A stretch of 64,000 nucleotides of DNA, taken from positions 216,557 to 280,556 of the forward strand of contig NZ_FRCT01000006.1 of assembly GCF_900143025.1 (NCBI RefSeq), given 5' to 3'. The notes beneath the pieces were generated by a model, which was not told where the DNA came from, made no database searches, and saw nothing but the letters and a program-made list of their open reading frames with translations. This document shows, piece by piece, positions 8,501-16,934 of the stretch. The position numbers and the translations under genes were made by a program. This stretch comes from Ruminococcus flavefaciens. GTDB taxonomy: Bacteria > Bacillota > Clostridia > Oscillospirales > Ruminococcaceae. Each line of letters begins with the position of its first letter. The first letter of the stretch is position 1.

Positions 8501-8879
8501 GGAATACGAGGATAAACGGGCGCAGGTGGGTCTTGATCTTGATGTTGTCGATCATTATAACGGCTCGAAAAGAAGCGTAAAGACACTGTCGGGCGGAGAG
8601 TCCTTCAAGGCTTCTCTTTCACTTGCACTTGGTCTTTCCGACGAGATTCAGTGTTCGGCAGGGGGCATAAGGCTTGACACCATGTTTGTTGACGAGGGCT
8701 TTGGTTCTCTTGACGAAAATTCCATAGAACAGGCGATGCGTGCGCTTAACAGCCTTTCCGAGGGCAACAGACTTGTGGGGATAATCTCCCACGTTCAGGC
8801 GTTGAAACAGCGTATTGACAAGCAGATAGTGGTACATAAGGACAGGGACGGCGGCAGCCGTGCCGAGCTGATAGTGTAA
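5586..8879 (+). CDS. sbcC: SbcC, Rad50-like ATPase subunit of SbcCD
   Basis: A 1097-residue SMC-like ATPase. N-terminal Walker A GDTGAGKTT is near residue 35. Two long coiled-coil arms rich in Glu/Lys/Leu flank the zinc hook CPVCG at ~550, which dimerises complexes through Zn. The C-terminal lobe carries the signature LSGGESFKASLSLALG (~1000) and Walker B MFVDEGFGSLD (~1034). Start ATG 5586 lies behind GGGAGGGAGAGG and overlaps the sbcD stop; an ATG five codons upstream lacks its own spacing. Length is within the family's usual 1000-1200. The coiled-coil composition produces long spurious antisense frames, which are not genes. Confidence 0.96.
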   Translation: MRPIRLEISGFGPYSGKTVLDLNALGDRGLYLITGDTGAGKTTIFDAVTYALYGSASGNNRDDDSMLRSKYASLDTPTYVELEFEYNGKIYKVSRNPEYTRRAKRGGGVAQEPANVEFTYPDGKAVSGVRDVDAAVKEVIGLTEKQFKQIAMIAQGDFMKLITEDTAQRREILRHIFKTKNYQTLQESLKQQSSELKNVCDNHRRSINQYVGGIVCGEEDEYADEVAKLKEELPPVEYIAEIVEKLLARDRARAEVCTRESEELDEKLAQVNARIAKAEEKEKAKAEHERTSQMLSELQHRRKLLAEELEKENSRKPELEKLTAELTRVDAEIPEYSKIAEKKSLAANTERDIDENSELLINAVASKAGAEKELAQIKAELSELEDTGEKTAELGSEREKLEKRADELERLSEMIKDCEKCKADIKKAEIELKDEQAEHDRLMKSSEKLSEDTERAKKRRSELEKCGEQREKLLREEENLIKRQEQLRKLSEDIEVWRKCRNDHKKAAEAYKEAADIAEIIASDYERNYRAFLDDQAGVLAAGLKNGEPCPVCGSCEHPAPAQKQGKAPSEAELDELKRKVESARADAEKRSSAASELKIKTEELERKITDIAKESLNCESGKWAERCGHELKNCGEERNELEKKLAEIENLIAERDKLTQDIASKEKQAAGILTAVAAADKKLTELREKKGRIEGEAKQKYSDAEKKAEEILGGDKTGDIRSMITSERLRLDEQLVQNSAELAEEKKKAAHRKELEEHIPKVEQYISEKTKSITEYTAAKAAAESRLSELAERMAELRSRLHFESGEAAEKYAASLQKKINEIKIACEAAEQAMNGIEKQCSEEAGKLKQLTELLGGLGDMDSAAEIAERTRLTEERARLTEKLRKLHTQLTMNRTALENIKGGSSELTELEERYKWIKNLADTANGKLSDQSKFMLETYIQTAYFDRIIDRANERLKVMSEGQYTLVRRTEYEDKRAQVGLDLDVVDHYNGSKRSVKTLSGGESFKASLSLALGLSDEIQCSAGGIRLDTMFVDEGFGSLDENSIEQAMRALNSLSEGNRLVGIISHVQALKQRIDKQIVVHKDRDGGSRAELIV

Positions 8880-9005
8880 ATTTTGCTTTGTGCACTTTGT
8901 CTAAATACATATCTTCCAATAAGCGGAAAATCCGATATTTCAGGGCTGTATTGTGGTCCTGTACTGTTATTTTTCACAAATTTTACTATGCGACGAACTC
9001 GTTTA

Positions 9006-9034
9006 TTGATTTTTAGTCAATGAAATGCTATAAT
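9006..9034 (+). promoter_or_regulatory. Promoter of the repeat/LRR protein gene
   Basis: TTGATT (9006-9011), 17-bp spacer, TATAAT (9029-9034), followed by a 68-nt leader to ATG 9103. Confidence 0.75.
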
Positions 9035-9102
9035 TATAGTTGAATTATTCTTTATTGTAATAATTACATATCCAGAGAAAATCCCGATGGAGTGATAACA
9101 GA

Positions 9103-11337
9103 ATGAAAATGACAAGATGTCCTGAGAAGCATCTTTATGATGCTGATAAATATAAAACTTGTCCTGTCTGCGCAGAAAAAGGGCAGAGCAAAGGCAAAGT
9201 TGTTAAGGTTAAGGTAAGGGCAGTAAAGGCATCTCAGTATATTGACAAGGCACATAAGCCTGCTGAGACTAAGCCAGCACCAAAGGCTGAAAGCAAGCCT
9301 GCCGAGACTAAGCCTGCACCAAAGGTTGAAAATAAGCCTGCTGAGACAAAGCCAGCACCAAAGGCTGAAAACAAGCCTGCCGAGACTAAGCCAGCACCAA
9401 AGGCTGAAATCAAGCCTGCCGAGATTAAGCCTGAGCCAAAGGCTGAAAACAAGCCTGCTGAGACTAAGCCTGCACCAAAGGCTGAAAACAAGCCTGCTGA
9501 GACTAAGCCTGCACCAAAGGCTGAAAACAAGCCTGTTGAGACTAAGCCTGTACAAAAGGCTGAAAACAAGCCTGCTGAGACTAAGCCTGCACCAAAGGTT
9601 GAAAACAAGCCTGCTGAGACTAAGCCAGCACCAAAGGCTGAAAGCAAGCCAGCTGAGACTAAGCCTGCACCAAAGGCTGAAACCAAGCCAGCTGAGACTA
9701 ATCCAGCCCCAAAGGCTGAAAGCAAGCCTGCTGAGACTAAGCCTGCACCAAAGGCTGAACCCAAGCAAAATGACATAAAATCAAAGGACAAGAAGAAGGA
9801 AAAGGCAGTCAGCACTGATGACGGCAATGAGCTTGCGAAGAAGATAATGGATTCTATCCCGGACTCCGAAAAGCAGAAGTTCAAGGATTCCGTAAGAGAT
9901 GAATTCATAGGCGGCAAGAAAAAAGTTGATACAACGCCTGAGCCTGTAAAGCTCGATAAAATGCTTGATATAAAGCATGAAAAAGGCATTGACAACAGTC
10001 TTTTTGCTCCCAAGAACAAAAAGCACGATGAACCAAAGAAGCCAGAGGAAAAGAGTCCGTTTGCTCCTAAGTCAGATGCTAAGGCTGAGGAGAAGAAGTC
10101 TGCGGACGTTAAGGCTCCCGAGAAGCCCGAAATAAAGAGCTCTCTTGCGCCAAAGCCTGAAATCAAGGCAGAGGAAAAGAAGCCTGCTGACATCAAACCT
10201 CCTGAGAAACCCGAAATAAAGAGCTCCCTTGCACCAAAGCCCGAAGTTAAGGCAGAGGAGAAGAAGCCTGCGGACGTTAAGGCTCCTGAGAAGCCCGAAA
10301 TAAAGAGCTCTCTTGCGCCGAAGCCCGAAACCAAGGCAGAGGAGAAGAAGTCTGAGGACGTTAAGGCTCCTGAGAAGCCCGAGATAAAGAGCTCACTTGC
10401 GCCAAAGCCCGAAATCAAGGCAGAGGAAAAGAAGTCGGAGACTTCCGATGACTATGACAAGTACGGCGACCTTATAAATGATGAAAATATCGAGATAGAC
10501 GATGAAAACAACATGGCTATCGACAAAAACGGTACTCTTGTAAAATACGTAGGTACTACCGAATCTATCGTAATCCCTGAGAAGGTAAAGGTAGTAGGGA
10601 AGTATGCCTTCCGCGGCAACGAGACCGTAAAGAAGATAGTTATGTCGGACAGTGTGCATATTGTTGAAAAGTTCGCATTCTGCCACTGCTTCAACCTTGA
10701 AGAGATAGTTTTCTCGAAAAATCTCGAATCTATCGGCGAAAATGCATTCCTTAAATGCCTGAGACTCAAGGAGATAAATCTTCCCGAGTCTGTAAAAAAG
10801 GTGGGCAAGGGTGCATTCGGAAGATGCAACAGTGTTGAGAGCGTAGTGCTCCCTGCGTATTTGCAGCGTATCAGCGACCTTATGTTCTTCTCCTGCAAGA
10901 AGCTGAGAAGAATAGTTATATCGGGTTCTGTCGAAGCTATAGGCAATGCGGCGTTCTCAGAGTGCTACAGCCTTAAAAAGATAGTTATTTCAAATTCTGT
11001 TTCGACTATCGGTGAAAGTGCATTTTCATGGTGCCGTTCACTTACCGCCGTTGATATCCCAAGCACGGTAAAATCTATCGGAAACTGGGCTTTTTACGGC
11101 TGTCAGAACCTTATGGATCTGAAGATAAGCATGAACACGAAGGATATCAAGGAGGACGCGTTCAGCGGCTGCGAGAGCCTTTACAATATCAATATAATCG
11201 AGTTTGAGAACGAAGCTATCCCGATCGACGAGATACGAAAGGGGCACAAGCAGACCATAAGGATACTCAAACAGATAAACCGCAAAAAAGCAGAGCGTTA
11301 TGCTCGTGAACACGGTTTCAGCACCCTGTTCATTTAA
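9103..11337 (+). CDS. Zinc-ribbon, Lys/Pro/Ala tandem-repeat and BspA-type leucine-rich-repeat protein
   Basis: A 744-residue modular protein without a signal peptide. The N-terminus has a C-P-x2-H...C-P-x-C zinc-ribbon-like motif (RCPEKHLYDADKYKTCPVC). Residues ~52-220 are thirteen 13-residue repeats of the type KPAETKPAPKAEN. A charged spacer follows, then four 28-residue repeats (AEEKKPADVKAPEKPEI...) at ~328-439. From ~485 to the end are LRR_5/BspA repeats (AFxxCxSLKxIxIPxSVxxIG). The extended PAPK linkers look like rigid spacers between a small metal-binding head and a binding surface. Function not recognised. Being without a signal it is presumably cytoplasmic, unusual for BspA repeats, unless exported by a non-classical route. 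Confidence 0.8.
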   Translation: MKMTRCPEKHLYDADKYKTCPVCAEKGQSKGKVVKVKVRAVKASQYIDKAHKPAETKPAPKAESKPAETKPAPKVENKPAETKPAPKAENKPAETKPAPKAEIKPAEIKPEPKAENKPAETKPAPKAENKPAETKPAPKAENKPVETKPVQKAENKPAETKPAPKVENKPAETKPAPKAESKPAETKPAPKAETKPAETNPAPKAESKPAETKPAPKAEPKQNDIKSKDKKKEKAVSTDDGNELAKKIMDSIPDSEKQKFKDSVRDEFIGGKKKVDTTPEPVKLDKMLDIKHEKGIDNSLFAPKNKKHDEPKKPEEKSPFAPKSDAKAEEKKSADVKAPEKPEIKSSLAPKPEIKAEEKKPADIKPPEKPEIKSSLAPKPEVKAEEKKPADVKAPEKPEIKSSLAPKPETKAEEKKSEDVKAPEKPEIKSSLAPKPEIKAEEKKSETSDDYDKYGDLINDENIEIDDENNMAIDKNGTLVKYVGTTESIVIPEKVKVVGKYAFRGNETVKKIVMSDSVHIVEKFAFCHCFNLEEIVFSKNLESIGENAFLKCLRLKEINLPESVKKVGKGAFGRCNSVESVVLPAYLQRISDLMFFSCKKLRRIVISGSVEAIGNAAFSECYSLKKIVISNSVSTIGESAFSWCRSLTAVDIPSTVKSIGNWAFYGCQNLMDLKISMNTKDIKEDAFSGCESLYNINIIEFENEAIPIDEIRKGHKQTIRILKQINRKKAERYAREHGFSTLFI
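9256..9762 (+). repeat. Thirteen tandem 39-nt coding repeats
   Basis: Thirteen consecutive 39-bp units, each encoding one KPAETKPAPKAEx block, with scattered base changes. The repeats are long enough for strand slippage to change copy number between strains. Confidence 0.95.
10084..10419 (+). repeat. Four tandem 84-nt coding repeats
   Basis: Four consecutive 84-bp units, each encoding a 28-residue Lys/Glu/Pro-rich block that begins AEEKK and ends LAPKPExK. A partial fifth unit (AEEKKSE) follows. Confidence 0.92.
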
Positions 11338-11366
11338 AAAGATATTATTCCATTCAGATAAAAAGC

Positions 11367-11407
11367 AAGTCCGAAAGCAGTTATCATGCTTTCGGACTTC
11401 ACTTTTT
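11367..11407. terminator. Bidirectional intrinsic terminator
   Basis: AAGTCCGAAAGCA (11367-11379) pairs perfectly with TGCTTTCGGACTT (11387-11399) over a 7-nt loop. T-rich flanks lie on both strands. It separates the plus-strand LRR gene from the convergent minus-strand lipoprotein gene. Confidence 0.88.
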
Positions 11408-11458
11408 TACTATATTTTATGAAAGGAGGGAAGCTTATCTTGAAGTGTGCGGAAACTT

Positions 11459-12859
11459 TTATGACTGCTTGTCAAAGTTTCCTCTGTTACCGCGATGACC
11501 GCCGAATCCGTTTCCTGACTGACCGTCGGGAGGAGTAAAGCCGTCGGGAGGAGTACCAAAGCCTTCAGAGCCGTTTCCGCGTCCGCCGCCGAAGCCGCCC
11601 ATTCCGCCGTGACCGCCCATAGGTTCGCCGAACATAGACTCAGGTATCTCGGAAACCTCTTCGCCGTTTATGATTATAGTACCGCCGTTGAACTCGGCTT
11701 TAACGTCATAGTCAAAGGAGGACATCTGTGCGGTAACATTGATAGTACCGCCGTTTACGTAGATACTGCCGTTTGCGTCAACGCCGTCTGTGTCGCCCTG
11801 TCCCATAGTTATAGTGGTATTGCCGCCGTTGAATTCGACAACAACATCGCACTGATCGCTTTTGCGTGAAGCGTTGATGCCGTCATCGGAAGCGGATATG
11901 GTGATATCGCCGCCGTTTATCTGTACATATGTGGCTTCTATGCCCTCAGATGAAGTTATATCAAAGGTGCCGCCGTCGATCTGAACGTAGGTAGTGCCCT
12001 GTATACCGTCACTTGCTGCTGTGATACCGAAGCTTCCGCCTGCAATGTAGATATAGCCGAGAGAGCTGTCTTCGTCATTTTCTGCATGGAAACCGTCCTT
12101 ATCGGTCTTTATGGTAAAGTCACCGCCGCATACAGCAATTGAGTCGTTTGCTTCAAATGCGTCCTTAGCAGTTATTACCGTATAGCTTCCGTCTGTTATT
12201 TTTAGGTCGTCCTTAGCGGAAATACCGTTGCCGTATGCTGAATTTACAGTCAGACTTCCTGTGCCGTTAAGTACAAGGTCATCTTTAGAGTAGATAACAG
12301 CATCGGTATTTGTATCTCCGTCAGCGGTAAAGCTGCCGTTTACAGAGAGACTGTTTGCACTGCCGTCGGCAGAGGTAATGAATACCTTGTCTGCGGAGAC
12401 TGCATATATTGCAGGAAAATCATCGTTTTCGATATCAACATCGTCAAGTACCAATTGTACCTTTGCTTCCTTGTCAGCTTCTATTTTTATGGTGCAGTTC
12501 TTTGCCTTTCCGCTGATAACGTAAACGCCTGCTTCGGTAACAGTAAGCGTTTTTCCGTCGGATACTTCCAGTGATACTGCGTCTGTCAGGTCAGGGGACT
12601 GTTCGAGGTCACGCTTTGAGAACATATCAGTGGTATCTATAACACTGCTTGATGTAGAGGCTTCAGTCTTGTCGGAGCTTTTTTCATCGTCCAAGCTTTT
12701 CAGGCTCATATCCTCAGCCTCGGGAGTTATATGTATTGAATTCTTGTTGCTCATTGATGAGCTTGTTGTATTATTATCGCCGCAGGCTGTTAATGAGCAT
12801 ATAGCCAGTGTAACGGCAGCCATTTCAGCCAATGTTCTTCTCAATGAGTTTTTCATCAT
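11459..12859 (-). CDS. DUF4353-like carbohydrate-binding-type lipoprotein with Gly-rich tail
   Basis: A 466-residue surface lipoprotein. The signal peptide ends in lipobox LTAC at Cys ~26. A Ser/Asp-rich linker follows. Residues ~90-390 hold a right-handed beta-helix-like series of short repeats (ADGDTNTDAVIYSKDDL, ISAKDDLKITDGSYT, TYVQIDGGTFDITSSEG) that matches the domain annotated as DUF4353, often called carbohydrate-binding. The tail is Gly/Asn-rich (GGHGGMGGFGGGRG). In related Firmicutes such proteins occur near CotH-like or polyphosphate/VTC genes, but no such neighbour is visible here. ATG 12859 is followed by a second ATG; GAAAGGGTG precedes both. Ligand unknown. Confidence 0.8.
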   Translation of the reverse strand: MMKNSLRRTLAEMAAVTLAICSLTACGDNNTTSSSMSNKNSIHITPEAEDMSLKSLDDEKSSDKTEASTSSSVIDTTDMFSKRDLEQSPDLTDAVSLEVSDGKTLTVTEAGVYVISGKAKNCTIKIEADKEAKVQLVLDDVDIENDDFPAIYAVSADKVFITSADGSANSLSVNGSFTADGDTNTDAVIYSKDDLVLNGTGSLTVNSAYGNGISAKDDLKITDGSYTVITAKDAFEANDSIAVCGGDFTIKTDKDGFHAENDEDSSLGYIYIAGGSFGITAASDGIQGTTYVQIDGGTFDITSSEGIEATYVQINGGDITISASDDGINASRKSDQCDVVVEFNGGNTTITMGQGDTDGVDANGSIYVNGGTINVTAQMSSFDYDVKAEFNGGTIIINGEEVSEIPESMFGEPMGGHGGMGGFGGGRGNGSEGFGTPPDGFTPPDGQSGNGFGGHRGNRGNFDKQS

Positions 12860-13055
12860 ATCTACGCACCCTTTCGTTTTATGTGGAGTGTGCTTGTTTC
12901 TATGATTATAATATACACTTCCTTTTTGTAAATTGTCGTATTGTAAAGTGAAATCGGAAGGAAAGCTTTGTGTAAAAAAGTGCCTGAATGTGGTGGTTTT
13001 GGCATAAGGCTTGATAAAATTGTGAAAAATATGAATTTTTTTCTTGCCTTTTCTC

Positions 13056-13084
13056 TTGACAAGACAAAATAAAAGTGATATAAT
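13056..13084 (+). promoter_or_regulatory. Promoter of the asn T-box operon
   Basis: TTGACA (13056-13061), 17-bp spacer, TATAAT (13079-13084). Perfect consensus just before the T-box leader. Confidence 0.88.
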
Positions 13085-13095
13085 ACAAACAAATC

Positions 13096-13417
13096 AAATG
13101 CAACGACGGAGAGAAGTAGCATAGAAGTTCGTTTCCAGAGAGTGCGGGCGTGGTGAGAGCCGCATATCAGAGTCTGTGTGAATAACACTCCCGAGCAGCA
13201 AACCGAAAGGGTGCCGGTTAAAGACGGGCAGTGCGTGTTTTAGGGATATTATGTGCCTTTAGAGCAGCGTGTAAATGGCTCGGCGATCAAACGGTATTTC
13301 GAGTAGGGGCGACGTATTCCGCACGTTACAGCGGCTCAAAAGTGATCGCTTTTGCGGTAATTCAGGTGGCACCACGGGTAATATGCCCCGTCCTGTAGTT
13401 TCAGGACGGGGCTTTTT
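13096..13417 (+). promoter_or_regulatory. T-box leader sensing uncharged tRNA-Asn
   Basis: A tRNA-responsive transcription attenuator. The T-box core TGGCACCACGG lies near 13369, followed by an intrinsic terminator GCCCCGTCCTG (13385-13395) / CAGGACGGGGC (13402-13412) and T residues. Aligning it with the Phe and Trp leaders in this window gives GAAT-AAC-ACTC-CCGAG, so the specifier is AAC (Asn) at 13184-13186. TGGC fits a G73 discriminator, as in tRNA-Asn. It controls asnS and probably asnA. Confidence 0.93.
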
Positions 13418-13469
13418 GTATTCCTGCTCGTCCTGTATATACATTATATACTGAAAGGAAAAGATCATT

Positions 13470-14840
13470 ATGAAGCACATTGATGTCAAGGAGATAATCA
13501 CCACAAAGGATTATGTGGGCAAGCAGGTAACAGTATGCGGCTGGGTACGTACATCACGCAACTCAAAGAGCGTAGCATTTATTGAGGTGAACGACGGTAC
13601 TTCGCTTAAAAACGTACAGGTCGTAGTTGACAAGGGCGAAAGCGACTACAAGGAGCCAAGAGTCGGTATGTCCGTAAAGGTAACAGGTACAGCCGTAGAG
13701 GGCAGAAACGATACAGTTGAGATAAACGCAGTTCCTGACGGTATCACAGTGCTTGGCGATGCACCTACAGATTATCCTCTCCAGAAGAAGGGACATACAC
13801 TTGAATTTCTCCGTACTATCCCTCATCTCAGAGGCAGAACGAATACATTCAACGCTGTATGGAGAGTGCGTTCGGTGCTTGCTTCCGCTATACACGAATA
13901 CTTCCAGAAGAACAACTATGTTTATGTAAATACTCCTCTTATCACAGGCAGCGACTGTGAGGGCGCAGGCGAGATGTTCCAGGTAACAACTATCGGCTAC
14001 AGCAAGGACTACAAGAGCGAGGAAGAGTACTACGCTAACGACTTCTTCGGCAAGAGAGCAGGTCTTTCCGTATCAGGTCAGCTTGAAGGCGAAATGGCTG
14101 CAATGGCTATGGGTAAGATATACACCTTCGGACCTTCATTCAGAGCAGAAAACTCCAATACACCTAAGCACCTTGCTGAATTCTGGCACGTTGAGCCTGA
14201 GGTAGCCTTCGCAGAGCTCGATGACGTTATCGAGATAGCTGAGAATATGCTGAAATACGTTATTCGCAAGCTTCTCGACACTTGTCCTGATGATATGAAG
14301 TTCTTTGACGCTCACTTTGAAAAGGGACTCATTGAACGCCTTGAAGAGCTTATCTCCCACGATTTCGCAAGAGTAACATACACAGAGGCTATCGACCTCC
14401 TCAAGAAGTCAGGCGAGAACTTCGTTTACCCTGTAGAGTGGGGCTGCGACCTCCAGACAGAGCACGAGAGATACCTCTCAGAGAAGGTATTCAAGAAGGC
14501 TGTATTCGTTACAGACTATCCTAAGGATATAAAGTCATTCTACATGAAGCAGAATCCAGACGGCAAGACAGTTGCAGCAGTTGACCTGCTTGTTCCCGGT
14601 GTTGGTGAGATTATCGGCGGCAGTGAGAGAGAGGCTGATTATGAGAAGCTTATCGCTGCTATGAACGAGAGAAAGATGAACCTCGATCTCTACAGCGATT
14701 ACCTCGACCTCAGAAAGTTCGGCAGCGTACCTCACGGCGGCTTCGGTCTGGGCTTCGAGAGACTTATCATGTACACAACAGGTATGGCTAATATCCGCGA
14801 CGTAATACTCTTCCCAAGAACAGTCGGTTCAATAAGATAA
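13470..14840 (+). CDS. asnS: Asparaginyl-tRNA synthetase
   Basis: A 456-residue class IIb synthetase that charges tRNA-Asn with asparagine in the cytoplasm. The N-terminal OB-fold anticodon-binding domain (residues ~1-110, with KQVTVCGWVRTSRNSKS) is followed by the catalytic core. Motif 2 is FRAENSNTPKHLAEFWHVEPE at ~223-243 and motif 3 is GFGLGFERL at ~424. The HLAEF sequence after motif 2 fits AsnRS. The gene follows an Asn T-box and shares the transcript with an LRR lipoprotein and asnA. AAAGGAAAAGATC precedes ATG 13470. Confidence 0.97.
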   Translation: MKHIDVKEIITTKDYVGKQVTVCGWVRTSRNSKSVAFIEVNDGTSLKNVQVVVDKGESDYKEPRVGMSVKVTGTAVEGRNDTVEINAVPDGITVLGDAPTDYPLQKKGHTLEFLRTIPHLRGRTNTFNAVWRVRSVLASAIHEYFQKNNYVYVNTPLITGSDCEGAGEMFQVTTIGYSKDYKSEEEYYANDFFGKRAGLSVSGQLEGEMAAMAMGKIYTFGPSFRAENSNTPKHLAEFWHVEPEVAFAELDDVIEIAENMLKYVIRKLLDTCPDDMKFFDAHFEKGLIERLEELISHDFARVTYTEAIDLLKKSGENFVYPVEWGCDLQTEHERYLSEKVFKKAVFVTDYPKDIKSFYMKQNPDGKTVAAVDLLVPGVGEIIGGSEREADYEKLIAAMNERKMNLDLYSDYLDLRKFGSVPHGGFGLGFERLIMYTTGMANIRDVILFPRTVGSIR

Positions 14841-14874
14841 TAATATGATTCATTGATATAGGGGTTAAAAACAC

Positions 14875-15546
14875 ATGAAAAAGGCATTATTTTCAGCATT
14901 GGCATTATCATTGGCTGTGACAGTTTCATCATGCGGACTTATAGGAGAAAAGCGTGAGAAAAAGAGTGAAGAAAAGTCTGTTGCAGAAACAACGAAATCC
15001 ACAGAAAAACAGACTGAGACCACAGAAGCTTTAGACTATGAAAAATTTATCGAAGAAGAAAAATCGGCTGTTGGAATAGAGGATATGATCCTTGAAAAAA
15101 GAGCCTCTATAAAGCCCGATGATAACGGCTTTATAATTGAGGACGGTATATTATACGATTATGTTGGTACAGAGCCGAAGGTCATTATCCCTGACGGAGT
15201 TGAAAAGATAGTTTTTCATGCATTCTGGAGCAATGATGTTATAGAAGCTGTTTATATACCGTCATCTGTAAAGAGCATAGAAGACAGTACGTTTTTTTCT
15301 TGTCCGAATCTGAAATTTGTTCAGATAGATGAAGGGCTCGAAACTATTGGAGTTACAGCTTTTACAGTTTGTGAGTCTCTTAAAGATGCAAATCTTCCTG
15401 AAAGCTTAACAAAGATCGAATTTCCTTCATTTGTATCGTCAGAAGGTTGCACGATCCATGCTCCTGTGGGTTCATATGCAGAAAAATATGCCGAGGGTAG
15501 ACGTTTGAAATACGATAATACTTACGTCGAGTACGCAAACCAATAA
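14875..15546 (+). CDS. Lipoprotein with a short BspA-type leucine-rich repeat domain
   Basis: A 223-residue lipoprotein. Signal peptide with lipobox-like VSSC at Cys ~20, then a Glu/Lys/Thr-rich linker, then two to three LRR_5 repeats (VIIPDGVEKIVFHAFW, VYIPSSVKSIEDSTFFSC, LETIGVTAFTVCESL). The repeats are of the same class as in the large protein at 9103-11337. It lies 34 nt behind asnS and 79 nt before asnA without an obvious terminator or promoter, so it should be under the Asn T-box too. No biochemical link to asparagine is apparent, which makes the insertion notable. Surface binding is the likely role. Confidence 0.75.
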   Translation: MKKALFSALALSLAVTVSSCGLIGEKREKKSEEKSVAETTKSTEKQTETTEALDYEKFIEEEKSAVGIEDMILEKRASIKPDDNGFIIEDGILYDYVGTEPKVIIPDGVEKIVFHAFWSNDVIEAVYIPSSVKSIEDSTFFSCPNLKFVQIDEGLETIGVTAFTVCESLKDANLPESLTKIEFPSFVSSEGCTIHAPVGSYAEKYAEGRRLKYDNTYVEYANQ

Positions 15547-15625
15547 TAATTATCAATGTACAGCACAGAAAGCATCAATGGAGCTGTTTTCTGTAAAAAA
15601 TATCAAGTAAAGGAAAGTGATTATC

Positions 15626-16636
15626 ATGTCAAGATCGCTGTATATCCCGGAGGGCTACAAGTCAGCCCTTACGCTGAGAGAAACTCAGCACGCAATCAAA
15701 TATATCAAGGACGTTTTTCAGCAGGCTTTATCATTTGCACTTACACTGGACAGAGTATCTGCTCCCCTTATCGTTAAAAAGGGCAGCGGTATAAATGACG
15801 ACCTCAACGGCGTAGAGCGCAAGGTAGATTTCGATATAAAGGAAATAGCCGCAGAAGCTGAGGTTGTACAGTCACTTGCAAAGTGGAAGAGAATGGCTCT
15901 TTACCGTTACGGCTACAATGCAGGTGAGGGCATCTATACGGATATGAACGCTATCCGCCGTGATGATGATACAGACAACACCCATTCCATTTTCGTTGAC
16001 CAGTGGGACTGGGAAAAGGTCATCACAAAGGAACAGAGAAATATCCAGTTCCTTAAAGATACAGTAAAGTCTGTAGTAAAGGCAATTGCTTATACAAAGC
16101 GCAAGGTAAGTCTCCGCTATCCGCAGATAGCAGGCAAGATCTGCGAGGAGCCTTACTTTATAACAACTCAGGAGCTTGAGGACAGATATCCTGACAAGAC
16201 AGGTCACGAGCGTGAGCGCCTTATCACTAAGGAGCACGGTACAGTATTCCTTATGGGTATCGGCGGAAAGCTTGCAAGCGGTGAGAAGCACGACGGAAGA
16301 GCTCCCGACTATGATGACTGGTCACTTAACGGAGATATCCTCTTCTGGGACGAGACACTCGATGATTCTCTGGAAATATCCTCAATGGGTATCCGTGTTG
16401 ACGCAGAGTCGCTCAAAAAGCAGCTTGCAGAGTGCGGAGCAGAGGACAGAATGCAGTATAAGTATCACCAGATGATAGCCGACGGTACACTTCCGCTCAC
16501 TATCGGCGGCGGTATCGGTCAGTCAAGACTCTGTATGCTTCTTCTTGAAAAGGCACATATCGGCGAGGTACAGTCCTCTATCTGGTCTGACGAGATGATA
16601 GAGAAGTGCGCACAGAACGGTATAACACTCCTTTGA
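15626..16636 (+). CDS. asnA: Aspartate-ammonia ligase (asparagine synthetase A)
   Basis: A 336-residue enzyme making asparagine from aspartate, ammonia and ATP; structurally a class II synthetase-like fold. Family sequences visible include RSLYIPEGYKSALTLRETQ at the N-terminus, DQWDWEKVI (~128), and the C-terminal GGGIGQSRLCMLLLEKAHIGEVQ. E. coli AsnA is about 330 residues. Start ATG 15626 has AAGGAAAGTGAT upstream; GTG 15617 in the same frame is less likely. Position downstream of the Asn T-box with asnS means asparagine limitation should raise both synthesis and charging. Confidence 0.95.
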   Translation: MSRSLYIPEGYKSALTLRETQHAIKYIKDVFQQALSFALTLDRVSAPLIVKKGSGINDDLNGVERKVDFDIKEIAAEAEVVQSLAKWKRMALYRYGYNAGEGIYTDMNAIRRDDDTDNTHSIFVDQWDWEKVITKEQRNIQFLKDTVKSVVKAIAYTKRKVSLRYPQIAGKICEEPYFITTQELEDRYPDKTGHERERLITKEHGTVFLMGIGGKLASGEKHDGRAPDYDDWSLNGDILFWDETLDDSLEISSMGIRVDAESLKKQLAECGAEDRMQYKYHQMIADGTLPLTIGGGIGQSRLCMLLLEKAHIGEVQSSIWSDEMIEKCAQNGITLL

Positions 16637-16672
16637 TTTAGTTTTTAGTTTGAACACAATAACATAGTATAA

Positions 16673-16710
16673 AAAGAACCTGACACAATTTTGTGTTAGG
16701 TTCTTTTCAT
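16673..16710 (+). terminator. Intrinsic terminator of the asn operon
   Basis: A 14-bp stem, 16673-16686 with 16693-16706, whose core AGAACCTGACAC pairs with GTGTTAGGTTCT including one G-U pair. The loop has 6 nt and T residues follow. Confidence 0.85.
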
Positions 16711-16845
16711 TTAATAATATCAAGTATATAAACTATGACCGCGATTTTTAAACAGTGGAACCTGAGAATAAGCCAAAAACAGGCGTGAAATATCTGTTTG
16801 CTTGCTATGAAGGAGTGAACGCGGCAATTTAACGAGTGAATATTC

Positions 16846-16874
16846 TTGCATAAATCTACAAAAAATGATATAAT
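16846..16874 (+). promoter_or_regulatory. Promoter of the M16C peptidase gene
   Basis: TTGCAT (16846-16851), 17-bp spacer, TATAAT (16869-16874), about 60 nt before the start codon. Confidence 0.75.
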
Positions 16875-16934
16875 TAGTATATACTAAGTAACGCTGGTAT
16901 CAGTCATACCATAAACTACATTAGGAGGCAAATA

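Noticed and set aside
9256..9762. 39-nt direct repeats considered as a CRISPR array
   Set aside because: Units are contiguous without unique spacers, are in frame with a gene and no cas genes are near.
9242..9778. Second-frame 178-codon ORF and minus-strand 234-codon ORF over the same repeats
   Set aside because: Both are products of the 39-bp periodicity in other frames; monotonous composition and overlap with the real gene.
9234..10418. 394-codon open frame on the minus strand within the repeat protein gene
   Set aside because: It arises because the codons of the Lys/Pro/Ala repeats contain no antisense stops. The translation is a low-complexity Gly/Ala/Ser/Leu repeat, and no ribosome site is seen.
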